Notes: generated from the sequence alone by a model not told the origin. Counted from the first letter of the stretch, positions 17,109-26,478 are shown. The stretch is 64,000 nt of DNA from Arthrobacter sp. U41 (GCF_007679325.1 NZ_VEGI01000007.1:62001-126000), one strand, 5' to 3'. Numbers and translations: made by a program.

Positions 17109-17838
17109 CACGGACTCCAACGCGGTGGGCGCGCTGGTCGATTGCATCAGCGAGCTGCGCGCCCACTGCCCCTGGATGGGTGCCCTCACCCACGAATCCC
17201 TTGTGGAGTACCTCCTCGAGGAGGCCTTCGAGGTGGCGGAAACCATCGAGACGGCCGGCGGCGACGCCGAGCTGAAGGCCGAACTGGGCGACGTCCTGCT
17301 CCAGGTGGTCCTCCACTCCCGCCTCGCCGAGGAGCGGGGAGCCTTCGGCCTCGACGACGTCGCCCGCGGCCTCACTGCCAAAATGGTCCGGCGCAACCCG
17401 CATGTGTTCCGTCCTGACGGATCCCTGCAGGAGTCCTTCCCGGCGACGGTGGAGGAAATCGTCCGCACCTGGGACGCCGTCAAACGCGCGGAGCAGGTCC
17501 TGCACTCCGGGGCCGCGGACGCGGGCGCGGAACCCTCCGGTGCTGAACTGTCCCGCGCCGATCCTTCCCGGCTGGGGGCGCTCGGCGGCGTCCCCGGCGC
17601 ACTCCCGGCGCTGGCCCGGGCGCAGAAACTTCTCGACCGCGCCGAGCGGGCCGGACTGCCGGCCTCCGCCGGGCCGGTTGACATCCCGGCGTCGGAGGCC
17701 GACCTCGGGGAGTTGCTGTTCGCCATCGCGGCAGCCGCACGGGCCCAGGGGCTGGACGCCGAACGCGCCCTCCGCGGCGCGAACCGCCGCTTCCAGGCGG
17801 GCCGGCCAGCGGCTCCGCCGCATGAACCGTCCCCGTAA
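17101..17838 (+). CDS. mazG: MazG-family nucleoside triphosphate pyrophosphohydrolase
   Basis: A 245-residue all-alpha NTP pyrophosphatase that hydrolyses (d)NTPs, often non-canonical ones, to monophosphates. The metal-binding helices are visible: YLLEEAFEVAETIE (EExxE) at about 37-50 and ELGDVLLQVVLHSR at about 61-74. The usual MazG linker is followed by an Ala/Pro/Ser-rich spacer (about 140-180) and a second, shorter helical region. The TTG start overlaps the add stop by 8 bases, so it is translationally coupled. It may house-clean deaminated purine nucleotides downstream of adenosine deamination (inference). Confidence 0.85.
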   Translation: MANTDSNAVGALVDCISELRAHCPWMGALTHESLVEYLLEEAFEVAETIETAGGDAELKAELGDVLLQVVLHSRLAEERGAFGLDDVARGLTAKMVRRNPHVFRPDGSLQESFPATVEEIVRTWDAVKRAEQVLHSGAADAGAEPSGAELSRADPSRLGALGGVPGALPALARAQKLLDRAERAGLPASAGPVDIPASEADLGELLFAIAAAARAQGLDAERALRGANRRFQAGRPAAPPHEPSP

Positions 17839-17933
17839 TCCGCCAAATGACGTCCGGGGACTGGATAGGTTTCTGTAACTTATCCCACTCTCGACTAGGC
17901 TGGGTAGCGACGAGGACGTCGATCTTTCAGCTT

Positions 17934-19276
<1,343 letters not shown>

Positions 19277-19292
19277 TAACCGCCGGAACCGC

Positions 19293-19338
19293 GAACCGGT
19301 GGCTATGGTTGAAAGACCATGGCCACCGGTTCCTTTTT
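19293..19338 (+). terminator. Intrinsic terminator after eno
   Basis: A 17-bp stem (19293-19309 with 19316-19332, one T-G pair) around a 6-base loop, followed by TTTTT. It begins 17 bases after the eno stop. Confidence 0.88.
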
Positions 19339-19501
19339 GGGCACGGCTCCTGTTGGCACGGTTCCTCTTCGGGCGCCGCGCCAGCGCCGCGCAGCCGGCT
19401 TTTCGCCGGTGAGGGTCCGGGCCACGGGGATCAGCGTTGAACAGTGCTGAACCAGCAAGCCGCTAGCCAGCCGGATCAGAACCCGGCATTACAGGAGTGA
19501 C

Positions 19502-20284
19502 ATGGCCACCCGCCGACCCAAGGTTCCCCGGGCCACGCCTGTGGCCCCGAAGTCTCCGGACACCGGCGACGGCGGCGACGTCATCCAGGCTGATTTCGGC
19601 AACTCCCGCGGGACCCAGCCGAACCCGGCCCGCACGGCGGTTCCGCCGCCCGGCCAGCACACCGGCAACTCCGCATCCGCCCGACCGGGAGCGACCCGTC
19701 CGGCAGTGACCCGCCCTGCGGCGCCCCGCCCCCCGGTGAGCCGCCCTGCAGCGCCAGGCGCAGCTACGCCCGCGGCAGCGGCGCCGGGTACAGCAACGCC
19801 GAAAGCGACAGCGCAGAAAGCAACAGCGCCGGGTGCAACCGGCAGCAGCACCACCCCGTCCTCCGGAAAGGGCGCCGCGCCGGAGGACCACCCCGTCCCG
19901 GCCAAGGCATTCTCCGGCCGGATGCTGGCGTTGCTCGTCGTTATGATTGCCATCACCATCATGCTGGCACCTACCGTCAAGATCTTCTTCGAAAAACGTG
20001 CCGAAATCGCGGAACTGCAGGCGGACATTGCGGCGAAACAGGCCGAGCAGAATGATCTCAGGCGCCAGGTCTCCCGGTGGCAGGATCCGAACTACGTGAA
20101 GCAACAGGCCCGCGACCGGATTAACATGGTTATGCCCGGCGAGACGGGCTACTGGGTCTTTGGCAGCGATCTTCCCGCCGGATCAACCAGTGGCGCGGCC
20201 GGTGCAGGATCAGCCCAAGACCCGGCCGAGCTGCCCTGGGTGGATTCCCTCTGGGACTCCATCCAGCGCTCGGCAACAGACTAA
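19502..20284 (+). CDS. FtsB/DivIC-family septum formation initiator with long N-terminal tail
   Basis: A bitopic division protein expected to link FtsQ and FtsL and activate septal peptidoglycan synthesis. The 260-residue protein has a roughly 140-residue disordered cytoplasmic N-terminus rich in Ala, Pro and Thr, a single membrane helix (about 141-160), and a coiled coil (about 162-192, EIAELQADIAAKQAEQNDLR) followed by the conserved DPNYVKQQARDRINMVMPGE, typical of the family. An AGGAG site precedes ATG 19502. The tail is far longer than in E. coli FtsB, a usual actinobacterial feature. Next gene is DUF501. Confidence 0.85.
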   Translation: MATRRPKVPRATPVAPKSPDTGDGGDVIQADFGNSRGTQPNPARTAVPPPGQHTGNSASARPGATRPAVTRPAAPRPPVSRPAAPGAATPAAAAPGTATPKATAQKATAPGATGSSTTPSSGKGAAPEDHPVPAKAFSGRMLALLVVMIAITIMLAPTVKIFFEKRAEIAELQADIAAKQAEQNDLRRQVSRWQDPNYVKQQARDRINMVMPGETGYWVFGSDLPAGSTSGAAGAGSAQDPAELPWVDSLWDSIQRSATD

Positions 20285-20350
20285 GAAGCGGTGCCCGCCG
20301 CAGGATTGTCCGCCGGACAACGCCAGACAGGGCAGGAAGGTGCCGCCCCC

Positions 20351-21130
20351 GTGGACGAGAACCGAGTGGACGAGACACCCGCGGCAGTGGACCCGAGCGC
20401 AGCCAACCCGGCAACCCCGGATCCCTCGACCTCCGCGGCGGAATCCCGGCGGCCCTCGCCCCGCGACCTCGATGTCCTGAGCAGGCAACTGGGGCGCCCG
20501 GTGCGTGACGTCGTCGAGATCCCGGCCCGCTGCGTCTGCGGCAATCCGCTGGTGGCGGCCACCTCCCCGCGGCTGAGCAACGGCACGCCGTTCCCCACCA
20601 CTTTCTACCTCACGCACCCGGTCATCACCTCGGCGGTGTCACGGCTGGAGGCGGCGGGCCTGATGAACGAAATGAACGAACGGCTCGGGGGAGACGCGGA
20701 CCTCGCAGCGGACTATCGCGCCGCCCATGAGGCCTATCTGGCGTCCCGGGCCGAGATCGGTGCCCGGTCCGGCATCGGAGCCGTGCCCGAGATCGACGGG
20801 ATCTCCGCCGGCGGCATGCCCACCCGCGTAAAATGCCTGCACGTCCTGGTGGGCCATTCCCTCGCTGCCGGACCGGGCGTGAACCCGCTCGGCGACGAGG
20901 CCATCGCAGCCATCAGCGAGTGGTGGACAACAGACCGCTGCTACTGCGACGGCGCGTGGGACACCGGCGGCGAAGCCCCCTCACAGGACCTCAGCCGGCA
21001 CGGCCCGCAGGGCCTTCCCGGGATCGTGGGCCGGCCCGCCCCGGTCCGGAAACCGCGCACCGAAGATCCCGGCAGCACCGGCGCCCCCGGAACCCCCGGA
21101 TCCGCCGACGCCAACGGGGCCGGCCAGTGA
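20351..21130 (+). CDS. DUF501 family protein
   Basis: Protein of unknown function conserved in actinobacteria between ftsB and ppx. The domain starts near RDLDVLSRQLGRPVRDVVEI and has a Cys pair in RCVCGNP, the stretch FPTTFYLTHPVI, and VKCLHVLVGHSLAAGPGVNP, with two more Cys in RCYCDG, suggesting a possible metal site. I chose GTG 20351 (259 residues): AGGAAGG precedes it by 10 bases, and the 60 bases before it have poor third-position GC. An in-frame GTG at 20291, 6 bases after the ftsB stop, is the alternative. It overlaps the next gene by 4 bases. Confidence 0.8.
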   Translation: MDENRVDETPAAVDPSAANPATPDPSTSAAESRRPSPRDLDVLSRQLGRPVRDVVEIPARCVCGNPLVAATSPRLSNGTPFPTTFYLTHPVITSAVSRLEAAGLMNEMNERLGGDADLAADYRAAHEAYLASRAEIGARSGIGAVPEIDGISAGGMPTRVKCLHVLVGHSLAAGPGVNPLGDEAIAAISEWWTTDRCYCDGAWDTGGEAPSQDLSRHGPQGLPGIVGRPAPVRKPRTEDPGSTGAPGTPGSADANGAGQ

Positions 21131-22074
21131 CCCGCGTGGCCGCCGTCGACTGCGGCACCAACTCAATCCGCCTGCTCATCGCCGATGTCGAATCGGACGG
21201 CAGCACTCCCCGGCTCGCCGACGTCGTGCGCGAAATGCGCGTCGTCCGGCTCGGCCAGGGTGTGGACGCCACGGGGGAGCTCGCGCAGGAGGCGTTGGAC
21301 CGGACCTTCGCAGCCGCCTCGGAGTACGCCGGACTGATCAAGAGCCACGGGGCCACCAAGGTGCGCTTCGTCGCGACCTCGGCCACACGCGACGCCCGCA
21401 ACCGGCAGGACTTCGTCGACGGCATCCGCGGGCTCCTCGGAGTCGAACCCGAAGTTATCACCGGGGACGCGGAAGCCGCGCTGTCCTTCGCCGGCGCCAG
21501 CAGCGTCCTGCCCTCACGCGGCGAGGATCCCATCCTCGTGGTCGACCTCGGCGGCGGCAGCACCGAGTTCGTGCTGGGCAACGCCGACGGCGTCATCGCC
21601 GCCAGGAGCGTCGACGTCGGGTGCGTCCGGATGACAGAACGCCACCTGCGCAGCGACCCGCCCACAGCCGAACAGATCGCCGCAGCGGAGGCGGACGTTG
21701 ACGCTGCCCTCGATGAGGCGGCCAGGACCGTCCCGCTGGACCGCAGCGCCGCCGTCGTCGGTGTGGCCGGTTCCGTCACCACCATCACGGCCCACGCGCT
21801 CCGGCTGCAGGAATACTCCGCGGAGGCCATCCACGGCACCGAACTTTCCCTCGACGCCGTGCGCCGCGCCTGCACCGAGCTGCTCGCGATGTCCCACGCG
21901 GAGCGGGCCGCCCTGCCGTACATGCATCCCGGCCGGGTGGACGTGATCGGGGCAGGCGCCCTCGTCTGGCGGCGGGTCCTGGAACGACTGGCCGATGCCA
22001 CCGACCTCAGGGTCACGACGGCGGTCACCAGCGAACACGATATTCTTGACGGAATTGCCTTGAGTATCAGCTAG
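21127..22074 (+). CDS. Ppx/GppA-family exopolyphosphatase
   Basis: A 315-residue ASKHA-fold phosphatase that degrades polyphosphate or converts pppGpp to ppGpp. The two phosphate loops are clear: VDCGTNSIRLLIADV (near 4-18) and VVDLGGGSTEFVLG (about 138-151), with GVAGSVTTITAHAL as the later glycine-rich motif. Only the short catalytic domain pair is present, without the C-terminal extension of E. coli PPX, which is common in actinobacteria. GTG 21127 overlaps the DUF501 stop (GTGA). Polyphosphate versus pppGpp specificity is undecidable here. Confidence 0.85.
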   Translation: MTRVAAVDCGTNSIRLLIADVESDGSTPRLADVVREMRVVRLGQGVDATGELAQEALDRTFAAASEYAGLIKSHGATKVRFVATSATRDARNRQDFVDGIRGLLGVEPEVITGDAEAALSFAGASSVLPSRGEDPILVVDLGGGSTEFVLGNADGVIAARSVDVGCVRMTERHLRSDPPTAEQIAAAEADVDAALDEAARTVPLDRSAAVVGVAGSVTTITAHALRLQEYSAEAIHGTELSLDAVRRACTELLAMSHAERAALPYMHPGRVDVIGAGALVWRRVLERLADATDLRVTTAVTSEHDILDGIALSIS

Positions 22075-22212
22075 GCCGCACACCGGCCACGCGGCCGGCG
22101 GACGCCCGGCCGGACGGCGCCCGTTCACACCTCCCCACCACGACCACCCCTCGGCGTTCCGCAGCGCCACCGCAACCGCAGCGCCACCAGCTGTCCCGCC
22201 GATAGGACCCGA

Positions 22213-23619
22213 ATGACCAGAGCAACAGACCGGCGACGCCGGACCGCCTCCGCGTTGATGGCCTTGGCCCTGGCGGGCGGTACCTTTGTCGCCGGATTGG
22301 CGGGCGCGCCCGCCGCACACGCCGACGACTGGCGTAAAAAGGAATACTGGCTCGCGGAGTCCGGCATCACCAAGGCCTGGGAGGTGTCCAAGGGCGCCAA
22401 CGTCAAGGTCGCCGTCATCGACAGCGGTGTGGACGGCAAGCACCCTGACCTGGCCGGCGTGCTGACGGGCGGCGTCGATGTGTCCGGTGCCGGGAGCGCG
22501 GACGGCCAGAAGAGTATCGGAGCCAAGCCCGAGCACGGAACCCTCGTCGCCACCATGCTGGCAGGCCGGGGCCACCAGCCCGCGAAATCGACGGAAAAGG
22601 CCAGCCCCAGTCCCAGCCCCAGCGCCAGTTCCGGCCCGACCGTCGGACCGGACGGAATCGTCGGCGTGGCCCCCGAGGCGGAGCTGCTGTCCGTGTCGAC
22701 GTGGCTTGGATCGGAGAACCCGGGCGGCAAGAGCGACCAGGACCAGATACCCGAGGCCGTCCGCTGGGCCGTCGACAACGGGGCCCGGGTCATTAACATC
22801 TCCCTCGGCAGCACCTCACCGGAATGGCCGCAGAGCTGGGACGCGGCTTTCCTATACGCCGAGCAGAATGATGTTGTGATCGTCTGCGCCGCTGGCAACC
22901 GTGGCGGCGGCAACGTCCAGGTCGGGGCGCCCGCCACCATCCCCGGGGTACTCACCGTCGCCGGCCTGGACCGCAAGGGCAAGGCCAGCGTCGATTCCTC
23001 GTCCCAGGGCATCAGCATCGGCGTTGCGGCCCCGGCGGAAGACCTGATCGGGGGCACGCCCGGCGGCGGCTACGTGGAATGGGCCGGCACCTCGGGCGCC
23101 ACCCCGATCGTCGCCGGTGTAGCCGCCCTGATCCGCTCCAAGTGGCCGGACATGACGGCCAACCAGGTCATCAACAGAATCGTCAGCACCGCCAAGGATG
23201 CCGGCGCTCCGGGGAAGGATCCCTTGTACGGGTTCGGGATCCTCAACGCCGAGGCCGCGCTCAAGGACGACGTGCCCGAAACCCGGGTCAACCCGCTGGG
23301 TTCGATTTCCGACTGGATCCGGGTCCACCGGCGGGGCAACCTCTCCAGCGCACCGGCCGCCGCCGCGGCGACCCCCTCCAGCGCCGCGCCCACCCTTCCG
23401 GAGCCCACTGTCCCGGTGGCGGAGGCCCCGTCCGGAATGGACAGCGCTGTGCCGGCCCTGGTGGTGATCGGCTTCGGCGGACTGTTCCTGTGCATCGTGG
23501 GGGCCGCCGCCTTCCAGCTCCGGCGCGTGGTCCGGACGGACCCGAAAGCCGGGCCTCATGGTTCCGGCAACCCGGAAACCGGGGTGCTTGATTCCGCGGA
23601 TTCCACCGGAAAGCCGTAG
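22213..23619 (+). CDS. Mycosin-like secreted, membrane-anchored subtilisin (S8) protease
   Basis: A 468-residue extracellular serine protease. A signal peptide ends near APAAHA (about 38); the S8 triad is Asp70 (VAVIDSGVDG), His108 (PEHGTLVATML) and Ser294 (AGTSGATPIVAG). After the catalytic domain come a Pro/Ala/Ser-rich linker and one C-terminal membrane helix (about 415-440), the mycosin (MycP) layout. A Ser/Pro/Lys-rich insertion sits at about 120-142 after the His motif. No ESX/type VII genes are visible here, so a link to type VII secretion cannot be claimed. ATG follows AGGAC. Confidence 0.85.
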   Translation: MTRATDRRRRTASALMALALAGGTFVAGLAGAPAAHADDWRKKEYWLAESGITKAWEVSKGANVKVAVIDSGVDGKHPDLAGVLTGGVDVSGAGSADGQKSIGAKPEHGTLVATMLAGRGHQPAKSTEKASPSPSPSASSGPTVGPDGIVGVAPEAELLSVSTWLGSENPGGKSDQDQIPEAVRWAVDNGARVINISLGSTSPEWPQSWDAAFLYAEQNDVVIVCAAGNRGGGNVQVGAPATIPGVLTVAGLDRKGKASVDSSSQGISIGVAAPAEDLIGGTPGGGYVEWAGTSGATPIVAGVAALIRSKWPDMTANQVINRIVSTAKDAGAPGKDPLYGFGILNAEAALKDDVPETRVNPLGSISDWIRVHRRGNLSSAPAAAAATPSSAAPTLPEPTVPVAEAPSGMDSAVPALVVIGFGGLFLCIVGAAAFQLRRVVRTDPKAGPHGSGNPETGVLDSADSTGKP

Positions 23620-23620
23620 T

Positions 23621-23638
23621 TAGTGAAGTTTTTCACAA
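23621..23638. promoter_or_regulatory. Rex-type operator upstream of ndh
   Basis: TAGTGAAGTTTTTCACAA matches the Gram-positive Rex consensus TTGTGAA-N4-TTCACAA at 13 of 14 defined positions. It lies 7 bases before the TATTCT box of the ndh gene, overlapping the expected -35 region. Rex senses the NADH/NAD+ ratio and commonly represses ndh. It overlaps the stop region of the preceding protease gene only at its edge. Confidence 0.78.
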
Positions 23639-23657
23639 AGTGCGGTATTCTTGGGGA

Positions 23658-25127
23658 ATGGCATCCTCCCCTCAGCTCCAGGACCGTCCCAGGGTACTCG
23701 TCGTCGGCGGCGGGTACGTCGGCCTGTACGTAGCCCTCAAACTGCAGAAGAAGATCGCGAATGCCGGTGGCATCGTCACCCTCGTTGATCCGCTGCCCTA
23801 CATGACCTACCAGCCCTTCCTCCCCGAAGTTGCCGGCGGCAACATCGAGGCACGCCACGCCGTCGTCTCGCACCGCAAGCACCTCAAGCAGACCGAGCTC
23901 ATCCAGGGCCGCGTCACGTCGATCGACCACGCCAGCCGCACGGCTGTCGTGGCCCCGGCCGACGGTGGCGAGAACTTCGAGGTTCCCTACTTCGACGTCG
24001 TGGTGGCCGCAGGCGCGATCACCCGCACGTTCCCGATCAAGGGCCTCGCGGAGAAGGGCATCGGCCTCAAGACCATCGAGGAAGCCGTCGCCCTGCGCAA
24101 CGGTGTGCTCGAACGGATCGAAGCCGGCTCGCTGATGACCGACCCGGTGGAGCGCGCCCGCGCCCTGACCTTCGTCGTCGTCGGCGGCGGCTTCGCCGGC
24201 ATCGAATGCATCACCGAGATGGAAGACCTGGCCCGCGCCGCGGTCAAGAACAACCCCCGCATCAAGCAGGAGGAAGTCCGCTTCGTCCTGGTCGAGGCCA
24301 TGGGCCGGATCATGCCGGAAGTCACCGCCCCCCAGGCCGAGTGGGTTGTCGAGCACCTCCGCAGCCGCGGCATCGAGGTCCTGCTCAACACCTCCCTTGA
24401 CAACGCCGAGGGCTCCCTGAAGCTCATCAACCTGCCGGACAAGACCCCGGCCCAGGAATTCGAGTCGGACACCCTGGTCTGGACTGCCGGTGTGCAGGCC
24501 AACCCGATGATCCGTTCCACCGACTTCCCGCTGGAGCCCCGCGGGCGTGTGCGCGTCCTCCCGGATCTGCGCATCGCCGGCGACGAAGGCATCATCGAGA
24601 ACGCCTGGGCGGCCGGCGACATTGCGGCCGTGCCGGACCTCACGGGCAGCGGCCTGCCGGACGGCACCTGCGTCCCCAACGCCCAGCACGCCCTGCGCCA
24701 GGCCAAGCGCCTCGCCAAGAACCTGTGGGCGTCCCGCTGGGACAAGCCCCTCAAGGACTACAAGCACAAGAACCTGGGCGCCGTCGCCGGGTTCGGCCAA
24801 TGGAAGGGTGTGGCCAACCTCAACATCGTCGGCCGCATCGGCCTCAAGGGCCCCCTGGCCTGGCTGGCGCACCGCGGCTACCACGGCCTGGCCATGCCCA
24901 CCGTGGAACGCAAGCTCCGCGTGATCTTCGGCTGGATCCTGGCGTTCTTCGTCGGCCGCGACACCACGCAGCTGATCGATCTGGACAACCCCCGCGGCGC
25001 TTTCGTTGCCGCCGCTACACCGGCGCCCAAGCCGGCTGCGGCTCCGGCCGCGCCTGCGGCTGAGAAGCCGGCGGCCGGGGCCGGCAAGGCTGCCACCAAG
25101 GAAGCCGTTTCGGCCGACTCCAAGTAG
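23658..25127 (+). CDS. ndh: Type II NADH dehydrogenase (non-proton-pumping)
   Basis: Membrane-associated flavoenzyme passing electrons from NADH to menaquinone without proton pumping. The 489-residue protein has the FAD motif VLVVGGGYVGLYVA (13-26), the NADH motif FVVVGGGFAGIECI (about 171-184), TLVWTAGVQANP, and the late FAD segment WAAGDIAAVPD. A C-terminal amphipathic region is followed by an Ala/Pro/Lys-rich tail of about 40 residues. I chose ATG 23658: TATTCT (23646-23651) ends 6 bases before it, so the transcript is probably leaderless. The Rex operator in front implies redox control. Confidence 0.93.
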   Translation: MASSPQLQDRPRVLVVGGGYVGLYVALKLQKKIANAGGIVTLVDPLPYMTYQPFLPEVAGGNIEARHAVVSHRKHLKQTELIQGRVTSIDHASRTAVVAPADGGENFEVPYFDVVVAAGAITRTFPIKGLAEKGIGLKTIEEAVALRNGVLERIEAGSLMTDPVERARALTFVVVGGGFAGIECITEMEDLARAAVKNNPRIKQEEVRFVLVEAMGRIMPEVTAPQAEWVVEHLRSRGIEVLLNTSLDNAEGSLKLINLPDKTPAQEFESDTLVWTAGVQANPMIRSTDFPLEPRGRVRVLPDLRIAGDEGIIENAWAAGDIAAVPDLTGSGLPDGTCVPNAQHALRQAKRLAKNLWASRWDKPLKDYKHKNLGAVAGFGQWKGVANLNIVGRIGLKGPLAWLAHRGYHGLAMPTVERKLRVIFGWILAFFVGRDTTQLIDLDNPRGAFVAAATPAPKPAAAPAAPAAEKPAAGAGKAATKEAVSADSK

Positions 25128-25142
25128 CCTGCGTCAGCGTTC

Positions 25143-25182
25143 GACGGCGGCCGTTCCCCTGCAGGGGAGCGGCCGCCGTCGC
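25143..25182. terminator. Strong hairpin after ndh
   Basis: Arms 25143-25160 and 25165-25182 form an 18-bp stem (one T-G pair) around TGCA. It lacks a T tract, so it may act as a T-tail-less terminator or mRNA end stabiliser. It begins 16 bases after the ndh stop. Confidence 0.7.
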
Positions 25183-25248
25183 CGTTAAGGCGGCATCAGG
25201 CGCCGGAGCGCGGCCCGGGCCAGGCAGTACCCCGCCTAGACTTGCCCC

Positions 25249-26196
25249 ATGACAGCTGAAAAGGACCTCCACACCCTGCTGGCCACCATGCACCCGGAAC
25301 TCCGTGAGGGCGAGTTCGTCTACGTCCTCTGGCCGCACGGCAGACCCCTCGCCGGTGCGGTCGCCGCGGCCGTCCGCGAGGCAGAGGGCCTGACCGTGGT
25401 CCTGCCACGGTCCGAAGCCGACAGCCTTGGCCTGTCCTACGACTTCGTCGGAGCATGGATCACCCTCCAGGTGCACTCCTCCCTCGAGGCCATCGGCCTG
25501 ACCGCGGCGGTCAGCGCCGCCCTGACCGAGGCCAAGATCAGCTGCAACGTCCTGGCCGGCTTCCATCACGACCACATTCTGGTGCCTGTCGCGGACGCCG
25601 ACCGGGCACTTGAGGTGCTGCACGAGCTGGTCGCGGCCAGCGGGGAGCACAAACCCGCCCCGGAGCTGGTCCTGCGCAGTGAGCAGCCCGCGGACCGGCC
25701 TGCCATCCTTGCCCTCACCGCCGCGGCCTTTGCGGTCTCCCCGGTCACCGGGCTGCCGGTCCAGGGCGAACCCGAGGAAGTGGAACTCCTGGCCGCGCTC
25801 TTAGAGTGCGGGGACTACCTGCCGGAGTTCAGTATCGTCGCGGAGCTCGACGGCGAGATCGTCGGGCACGTGATCAGCACCCGCGGCTGGGTGGGGGAGC
25901 TGGCGCTCCTGGGCCTGGGCCCCCTCGGCGTCGTCCCGCGCCTGCAGCGGCACGGCATCGGCAGCGCGCTGATGAAGGAAACGATTGCCCGGGCCAACGC
26001 CGCGGGGGAGCGCGGCATCGCCCTGCTGGGCGATCCGGAGTACTACTCGCGCTTCGGCTTCGTGGCGTCGACCTCCCTCGGCGTGGAAGCCCCCGACCCC
26101 GCCTGGGCAGGGCATTTCCAGCTGCTGCCGCTGGCTGTCTGGCCGGGCGGCGTGAGCGGAACATTCCGCTACGCCAAGCCGTTCGGCGTCGCATAG
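25249..26196 (+). CDS. ACT-domain/GNAT-acetyltransferase fusion protein
   Basis: A 315-residue two-domain protein. Residues 1-135 resemble the small ACT_3-type ligand-sensing proteins (LHTLLATMHPELREGEFVYV ... GFHHDHILVPVADADRALEVL). Residues about 137-315 form a GNAT N-acetyltransferase with the acetyl-CoA loop LGVVPRLQRHGIGSALM and the late motif GDPEYYSRFGF, as in YhbS-like enzymes. Fusion suggests acetyl transfer controlled by a bound amino acid or similar ligand (inference). ATG 25249 is 6 bases after TAGACT (25237-25242): leaderless. Codon 185 is TTA, rare in this GC-rich DNA, and a tRNA for UUA lies just downstream. Confidence 0.8.
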   Translation: MTAEKDLHTLLATMHPELREGEFVYVLWPHGRPLAGAVAAAVREAEGLTVVLPRSEADSLGLSYDFVGAWITLQVHSSLEAIGLTAAVSAALTEAKISCNVLAGFHHDHILVPVADADRALEVLHELVAASGEHKPAPELVLRSEQPADRPAILALTAAAFAVSPVTGLPVQGEPEEVELLAALLECGDYLPEFSIVAELDGEIVGHVISTRGWVGELALLGLGPLGVVPRLQRHGIGSALMKETIARANAAGERGIALLGDPEYYSRFGFVASTSLGVEAPDPAWAGHFQLLPLAVWPGGVSGTFRYAKPFGVA

Positions 26197-26228
26197 CCGG
26201 CGGTCCGGCGGGATACCATTGACCGGGC

Positions 26229-26302
26229 GCCCCAGTAGCCCAATTGGCAGAGGCCGCGGACTTAAAATCCGCGTGTTGTGGGTTCGAGTCCCACCTGGGG
26301 CA
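26229..26302 (+). tRNA. tRNA-Leu(UAA), short class I-like form
   Basis: A full cloverleaf can be folded: acceptor GCCCCAG/CTGGGGC, D-arm GCC/GGC with GG in the loop, anticodon stem GCGGA/TCCGC with the 7-base loop CTTAAAA (anticodon TAA at 26263-26265), T-arm GTGGG/CCCAC with TTCGAGT, discriminator A. CCA is not encoded. The variable region is only 5 bases (GTGTT), whereas bacterial tRNA-Leu normally has a long variable arm, so identity as a normal leucine acceptor is uncertain. It lies 32 bases after the ACT-GNAT gene. Confidence 0.88.
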
Positions 26303-26410
26303 CACAGCAAGACCCCCAACAGAAACCGCTTGTACCTGTATCGGTTTCGGAGTTGGCTGGAAGTCGCGTCCGGTGCTCTGATTTCCTCTATGCAACGAGT
26401 GTTATAAGGA

Positions 26411-26454
26411 TGTGACCGTAGTCACTTTGGATCGGGCCGGAATTGCACTAGCTT
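26411..26454 (+). promoter_or_regulatory. livK promoter with CRP/GlxR-like class II site
   Basis: TTGGAT (26427-26432), a 16-base spacer and TAGCTT (26449-26454) form the likely promoter. TGTGACCGTAGTCACT (26411-26426) matches the CRP/GlxR pattern TGTGA-N6-TCACA except for the last base and abuts the -35. With a start near 26461 the site is centred close to -42, the position used by CRP-type class II activators. Confidence 0.55.
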
Positions 26455-26462
26455 GAAGTTAA

Positions 26463-26478
26463 ATCAGGAACACCTGAT
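26463..26478. promoter_or_regulatory. Inverted repeat at the start of the livK leader
   Basis: ATCAGG-AACA-CCTGAT is a perfect 6-4-6 inverted repeat starting at about +3 of the inferred transcript. It could be a repressor site or a small RNA hairpin; no regulator is indicated by neighbours. Confidence 0.4.

Noticed and set aside
15471..17846. A 791-residue open frame on the minus strand opposite the second DedA, add and mazG
   Set aside because: Long antisense frames are common in DNA with GC-rich third positions. The plus strand has three well-recognised proteins here, and the antisense product is low-complexity with no motif or ribosome site.
22213..23619. Evidence for a type VII secretion locus, because of the mycosin-like protease
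   Set aside because: No EccB/C/D/E or WXG100 genes are present in the window; mycosin-like subtilases also occur outside such loci.
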